From NCBI RefSeq assembly GCF_020873895.1, contig NZ_JAHWGT010000047.1, positions 1-47,729 of the forward strand: DNA of 47,729 nt, in the 5' to 3' direction. The notes under the pieces were generated by a model. That model was not told the origin of the DNA and searched no databases. It saw only the letters and a program-made list of their open reading frames with translations. The position numbers and the translations under genes were made by a program. Below are positions 44,100-47,729 of the stretch, one piece after another. This stretch comes from Streptomyces sp. DH12. Lineage in GTDB: Bacteria > Actinomycetota > Actinomycetes > Streptomycetales > Streptomycetaceae. Positions within the stretch are counted from its first letter, which is position 1. The number at the start of each line of letters is the position of its first letter.

Positions 44100-45404
44100 A
44101 TGAGTGGTGAGACGCGCCGCGACAGACGCCGACGGGACTTCGCCGCCTACCGGCACCCGATCGTCGCGGTGACGATGGCGAGCACCTTCTTCCTGAAACT
44201 CGTGTCGTACCTCTGCATCCCGTTCATGACGATCTTCCTGAGCAGGAACGCCGACCTGCCGGCCCATGTGATCGGGCTGCTCGTCGGGCTCAACCAGCTC
44301 GGTTCGCTGACCGCCGGCTTCTTCAGTGGTGTCCTGGCGGACCGGATCGGGCGACGGCGGATCCTGCTCGTCGGGCTCTTCGGCACCGCGCTGGTCTTCG
44401 GGCTGCTCTTCGCGGTGGCGACGTACCTGCGGCAGTCGGCGGCCTTCCCCGTGCTGTTCGGGGTGCTGAACGTCTCGTACGGCGTGATGTCGGCGTTCTT
44501 CTGGCCGGTCACCCAGGTGGTGATGGCCGACAGCCTGTCGAAGGAGCAGCGGCCGGTGCTCTTCCGCCACCGGTACGTGCTGACCAACACGGCCGTCGCC
44601 GTCGGCCCGCCGACCGGGGCGTTCCTCGGGCTCGCCTCCGACCGGCTCGCCTTCGTCATCGCGGGCGGCTGCTACCTGCTGTTCGCGCTCGCCTACGCGT
44701 GGCTCGGCCGGGGCACGCAGTACGGCGCCCCGGTCCCGCCGCCCGCCGCGTCCGCCCCGCCGGCGGGTGCGAAGGCGGGGGACCGGCGCAGCTTCACCGG
44801 GGCGCTGCGGGTGCTCGCGGCGGACCGGGCGTTCCGCAGCCTCACCGTGTCGATGATCCTGTTCACCTTGGCGTACTGCCAGATCGAGTCGAACCTCTCG
44901 CGGATCGTCAGCACCCAGTTCGCCGACGGCGTCCGCTTCTTCGCGGTGCTGCTCACGGTCAACGCCGTGGCCGTCATCGCGCTCCAGCCGCTGGCCTCCC
45001 GGGCCGCCGAGCGGCTGGGCCCCCGGCGCACCCTCCTCGCGGGCAACGCCCTGTTCGCGGTGGTCTGCCTGCTCTTCCCGCTCACCGGCTCCGGCCGGGC
45101 GGCCCTCGTGGTGCTGATCGTGCTGATCAGCCTCGCCGAGGTGCTGGTCGTCCCCACGGTGAGCGTCGTGGTGGACGAACTCGCGCCACCCGACCTGCGC
45201 GGCACGTACTTCGGTGCGGCCACGCTCCGCAACCTCGGTCTCGGCCTCGGGCCCGCGGCCGGCGGGCTCGTGCTGACGCTGCTCCCCAGGGAGCTGCTCT
45301 TCGTCTTCATGGGGCTGTGCGCCGCCGCCGCGTGGGCCGTCATCCACTTCACCCTCAGGGAGAACGCCGGTGCGCATCCTGGTCCTGCACCAGAACCTGT
45401 TTGA
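44100..45404 (+). CDS. MFS transporter, probable product exporter
   Basis: A 434-aa major facilitator with about 12 transmembrane helices. The loop 2-3 motif A is FSGVLADRIGRRRILLVG, which places it with drug:H+ antiporters. The N- and C-terminal halves are both complete, with a cytoplasmic Ala/Pro loop between helices 6 and 7 (PVPPPAASAPPAGAKAG). GGAGGA at 44088-44093 fixes the ATG at 44100; the open frame upstream runs through the hairpin and is not coding. The gene overlaps the next by 35 nt, so they are co-translated. Export of the cluster product is inferred from context. Confidence 0.88.
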   Translation: MSGETRRDRRRRDFAAYRHPIVAVTMASTFFLKLVSYLCIPFMTIFLSRNADLPAHVIGLLVGLNQLGSLTAGFFSGVLADRIGRRRILLVGLFGTALVFGLLFAVATYLRQSAAFPVLFGVLNVSYGVMSAFFWPVTQVVMADSLSKEQRPVLFRHRYVLTNTAVAVGPPTGAFLGLASDRLAFVIAGGCYLLFALAYAWLGRGTQYGAPVPPPAASAPPAGAKAGDRRSFTGALRVLAADRAFRSLTVSMILFTLAYCQIESNLSRIVSTQFADGVRFFAVLLTVNAVAVIALQPLASRAAERLGPRRTLLAGNALFAVVCLLFPLTGSGRAALVVLIVLISLAEVLVVPTVSVVVDELAPPDLRGTYFGAATLRNLGLGLGPAAGGLVLTLLPRELLFVFMGLCAAAAWAVIHFTLRENAGAHPGPAPEPV

Positions 45405-47400
45405 ACGGCTCGCCTACGAGCGGGCCATCGACCACTCCGTCCACGACGTCGTGTACGCCGGGACGCCGCAGTACCTCGCCAACATCCCGCCCCACGTGCG
45501 CTGCGGGACGTACGCCCTGGACCCGGACCGGCCCGTCGCCGACCAGCTGCGGCCGTGGCTGGCCCAGCAGCCGCCGTTCCAGCGGATCATCGCCCGGCAC
45601 GAGAAGCTGATCACCCCGGCCGCCGAGCTGCGCGACGCCTTCGGCATCCCCGGCATGGGCGCCGCGACGGCGCGCAACTTCCGCGACAAGGTCACCATGA
45701 AGCGGACCCTGGAGCGGGCCGGCTTCCGCGTGCCCCGCTTCGTCCCCGCCGACGCGCTCGCCGCTCCGGGCGGGTCCGCCGCTCCGGGCGGGGCGGGCAC
45801 ACCCGAGGGGCCCACCGCTCCGGACGGGGCCGCCCCCGGCTGGCGCGGCCGGACCATCGCCAAGCCGCGCGACGAGGGCGGCAGCCAGGGCGTACGCCTC
45901 TTCGAGACCCTCGACGAGGCGCTCGCCTTCGTCCGCGGCACCGCCGCCGGACCCTCCGCGCGGACCGCTGACGGAGCGGGCGCGGACGGCGGTCTCGCCA
46001 CCCGGTACGAGCTGGAGGAGTACGTCGAGGGCCCGATCTGGCACGTGGACGGCTTCCTCTTCAAGGGCGAGGCGGTGGTGGCCCAGGCCTCCCGCTACGT
46101 CGGCACGCCGCTGCGCTTCGAGAACGGCTCGCCCATCGGCTCCGTGCAGTTCGACCACCCGGAGCTGACGGAGTGGGCCGTGCGCTGCGTGCGGGCGCTC
46201 GGCGGCGAGACCCTCACCTTCCACCTCGAAGCGATCATGACCCCGGACGGCCCGGTCTTCATGGAGGTCGCGGCCCGCTGCGGGGGCGGGTACATCGTCG
46301 ACGTCACCGAGCGGCGCACCGGCGCCCACCTGCACACCCTGGACATGGCCTCGGACGTGGACGACGCGCTCGCCGACCGCTTCCTCGCCGCGCCGGAACC
46401 GGGCCTCACGTACGGCTTCTTCCTCTTCCCCGGCCACGTCCACGGCGGCGCGGCCGTCTCCGTGCGCGGCGCCCTCCCCCTGCTGGACGACCCCGTGGTG
46501 GTGCGCCACCGGATCGCCGAGCCGGGCAGGACCACCCCGACCAGCCACTCCTACCGGCCCGAGCACCTGCCGCTGTCCGGCGTGGTCCGCGGCCCCGACC
46601 CCGACGCCCTGGTGCGGTACGTCGAACGGGTCCTGGAGCAGGTCACCGTCGAGGACGACCACCGGCTGGCCCACCGGCTGGCCGAGGAGGCCGGCGAGCT
46701 GCTGCTGAAGGTGCGGGCGGAGTCCGGCTTCGCCGACCCCGCGGCGCTCAAGGCGGCCGGCGACCGGCTGTCGCACGAGTTCCTCGCCGCGGCCCTCGCC
46801 GCGGAGCGCCCCGGCGACGCCGTCCTCTCCGAGGAGGGCAAGGCGGACGCGGCACGGCTGACCGCCGAGCGGGTGTGGATCGTCGACCCGCTGGACGGCA
46901 CCCGGGAGTTCTCCGAGTCCGGCCGCGAGGACTGGGCCGTCCACGTCGCCCTGTGGGCCGGCGGCCGGCTCGCCGCGGGGGCGGTCGCCCTGCCCGCGCG
47001 GGGCGTCACGCTGTCCACCGGCACCCCGCCGCCCCCGCCGGACTCCCCGGTGGACCGGCTGCCCGTCCTCGGCAGCCGCTCCCGGCCGCCCGCCTTCCTC
47101 GCGGAGGTCGCCGGGCGGATCGGCGCCGAGCTGGTCGGCATGGGCTCGGCGGGCGCCAAGACCGCCGCCGTGATCCTCGGCGACGCCCGCGCCTACCTCC
47201 ACGCGGGCGGCCAGTACGAGTGGGACTCCGCCGCCCCGGCGGCCGTCGCGCTCGCTGCCGGGCTGCACGTGTCCCGGCTGGACGGCACCCCGCCGGTCTA
47301 CAACCGGGCCGACCCCTACCTGCCGGACCTGCTGGTCTGCCGGCCGCGGGACGCGGCCGCCCTCCTCGCGGCCGTCGCGGAGGCCACGACCGGCACCTGA
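45370..47400 (+). CDS. ATP-grasp ligase fused to CysQ-like 3'(2'),5'-bisphosphate nucleotidase
   Basis: A 676-aa two-enzyme fusion in one unbroken frame. Residues about 1-415 are an ATP-grasp ligase of the L-amino acid ligase (BacD/ATP-grasp_4) type: [14 protein letters not shown] (162-175) holds the ATP-binding Lys, [15 protein letters not shown] (214-228) follows, and [23 protein letters not shown] (285-307) holds the metal-binding Glu and Arg. It has a Pro/Gly insertion at 131-159. Residues about 425-676 are a CysQ-like phosphatase: LSEEG (486-490), [12 protein letters not shown] (503-514) and [10 protein letters not shown] (617-626) are the three metal motifs. CysQ removes PAP, the inhibitory by-product of sulfotransferases. 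The GTG at 45370 lies inside the MFS gene. Confidence 0.9.
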   Translation: MRILVLHQNLFERLAYERAIDHSVHDVVYAGTPQYLANIPPHVRCGTYALDPDRPVADQLRPWLAQQPPFQRIIARHEKLITPAAELRDAFGIPGMGAATARNFRDKVTMKRTLERAGFRVPRFVPADALAAPGGSAAPGGAGTPEGPTAPDGAAPGWRGRTIAKPRDEGGSQGVRLFETLDEALAFVRGTAAGPSARTADGAGADGGLATRYELEEYVEGPIWHVDGFLFKGEAVVAQASRYVGTPLRFENGSPIGSVQFDHPELTEWAVRCVRALGGETLTFHLEAIMTPDGPVFMEVAARCGGGYIVDVTERRTGAHLHTLDMASDVDDALADRFLAAPEPGLTYGFFLFPGHVHGGAAVSVRGALPLLDDPVVVRHRIAEPGRTTPTSHSYRPEHLPLSGVVRGPDPDALVRYVERVLEQVTVEDDHRLAHRLAEEAGELLLKVRAESGFADPAALKAAGDRLSHEFLAAALAAERPGDAVLSEEGKADAARLTAERVWIVDPLDGTREFSESGREDWAVHVALWAGGRLAAGAVALPARGVTLSTGTPPPPPDSPVDRLPVLGSRSRPPAFLAEVAGRIGAELVGMGSAGAKTAAVILGDARAYLHAGGQYEWDSAAPAAVALAAGLHVSRLDGTPPVYNRADPYLPDLLVCRPRDAAALLAAVAEATTGT

Positions 47401-47446
47401 CCGGTCGTCACCGACCGGACCACACCCTCACCGAGGTCGAAGGACG

Positions 47447-47729
47447 ATGACGGACACAGACAACAGCACATTCGAGGCGGCGCCCGCACACCCCGCAGGG
47501 CCCGCCGGACGCGGCGCGACGGTCTGGCTCACCGGGCTGCCGAGCGCCGGGAAGACCACGATCGCCCACGCGCTGGCCGAGCGCCTGCGCGCCGAGGGCG
47601 GCCGGGTCGAGGTCCTGGACGGCGACGAGATCCGCGAGTTCCTGTCGGCGGGCCTCGGCTTCGGGCGGGAGGACCGGGACACCAACGTGCGGCGGATCGG
47701 CTTCGTCGCCGAACTGCTCGCGTCGAACG
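47447..47729 (+). CDS. cysC: Adenylylsulfate kinase, N-terminal part
   Basis: The first 94 residues of APS kinase; the gene runs off the window. It phosphorylates APS to PAPS, the donor for the sulfotransferase at 40232. The P-loop is [22 protein letters not shown], followed by [33 protein letters not shown], the substrate-binding segment with the DGD and the Arg/Asn residues for APS. The first 22 residues (to about PAGRGA) are a non-conserved arm. AAGGA precedes the ATG, 46 bp after the ATP-grasp/CysQ stop. Sulfate adenylyltransferase genes cysD and cysN would be expected to follow. Confidence 0.93.
   Translation, partial: MTDTDNSTFEAAPAHPAGPAGRGATVWLTGLPSAGKTTIAHALAERLRAEGGRVEVLDGDEIREFLSAGLGFGREDRDTNVRRIGFVAELLASN

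Noticed and set aside
40232-47400. Known RiPP class (lanthipeptide, lasso, graspetide)
   Set aside because: No LanB/LanC, no lasso B/C proteins, and the ATP-grasp enzyme is of the amino acid ligase type rather than the graspetide type; no canonical precursor motif.
34620-47729. Mobile element or integrated phage
   Set aside because: No integrase, transposase, terminal repeats or attachment-site duplication was seen in the window.

Overview
This is a high-GC actinobacterial chromosome segment, almost certainly Streptomyces. Codon third positions are overwhelmingly G or C. A near-canonical whiI sporulation regulator has a SigWhiG-type promoter, and the haem genes are of the coproporphyrin-dependent type (hemE, hemY/cgoX, hemQ).

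Bases 1 to about 34,280 look like conserved core chromosome. In order they hold: the 3' end of dxs, an APC amino-acid permease, a NYN-domain RNase-like gene, recQ, a 49-residue zinc-ribbon gene, the fadA-fadB beta-oxidation operon, a large katE-type catalase, an RNase D-like gene, whiI, a DUF3000 gene, hemE, RidA, a small zinc-ribbon gene, a PTH2-like gene, a DUF4142 gene, a DUF692/MNIO-type enzyme, hemY-hemQ, a DUF4349 lipoprotein, a CoA-disulfide-reductase-like flavoprotein, a polysaccharide deacetylase, a Tat-exported DUF839/PhoX-like protein, OsmC, a ZapE-like ATPase, a RibD-type reductase, a UspA-like protein, murC, msrB and a NUDIX hydrolase. Many genes end in long perfect hairpins without U-tracts. 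Several genes carry a TANNNT -10 box 6-7 nt before the start codon, which is the geometry of leaderless transcripts.

Bases about 34,700 to the right edge form a co-directional block that looks like an undescribed biosynthetic gene cluster. It contains a 50-aa hydrophobic-leader peptide, a zinc-ribbon/HTH regulator, a PaaK-like adenylate-forming ligase, a HisC-like aminotransferase, an S9 peptidase, a PAPS-type sulfotransferase fused to TPR repeats, a TauD-type Fe(II)/2OG enzyme in which the metal-binding HxD is HSA, a 93-aa Pro/Gln-rich small protein, a complete aspartate-carbamoyltransferase (PyrB) homologue, an MFS exporter, an ATP-grasp ligase fused in frame to a CysQ-like PAP phosphatase, and the start of cysC (APS kinase).

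The cysC, sulfotransferase and CysQ domain make a self-contained PAPS-supply, sulfotransfer and PAP-removal module. With the ligase, aminotransferase, ATP-grasp and oxygenase, this suggests a sulfated small peptide or amino-acid-derived metabolite. The extra PyrB lies between two perfect hairpins. It is either a tailoring carbamoyltransferase or a self-resistance copy of a target enzyme. The product is inferred, not known, and the cluster continues past the right edge.
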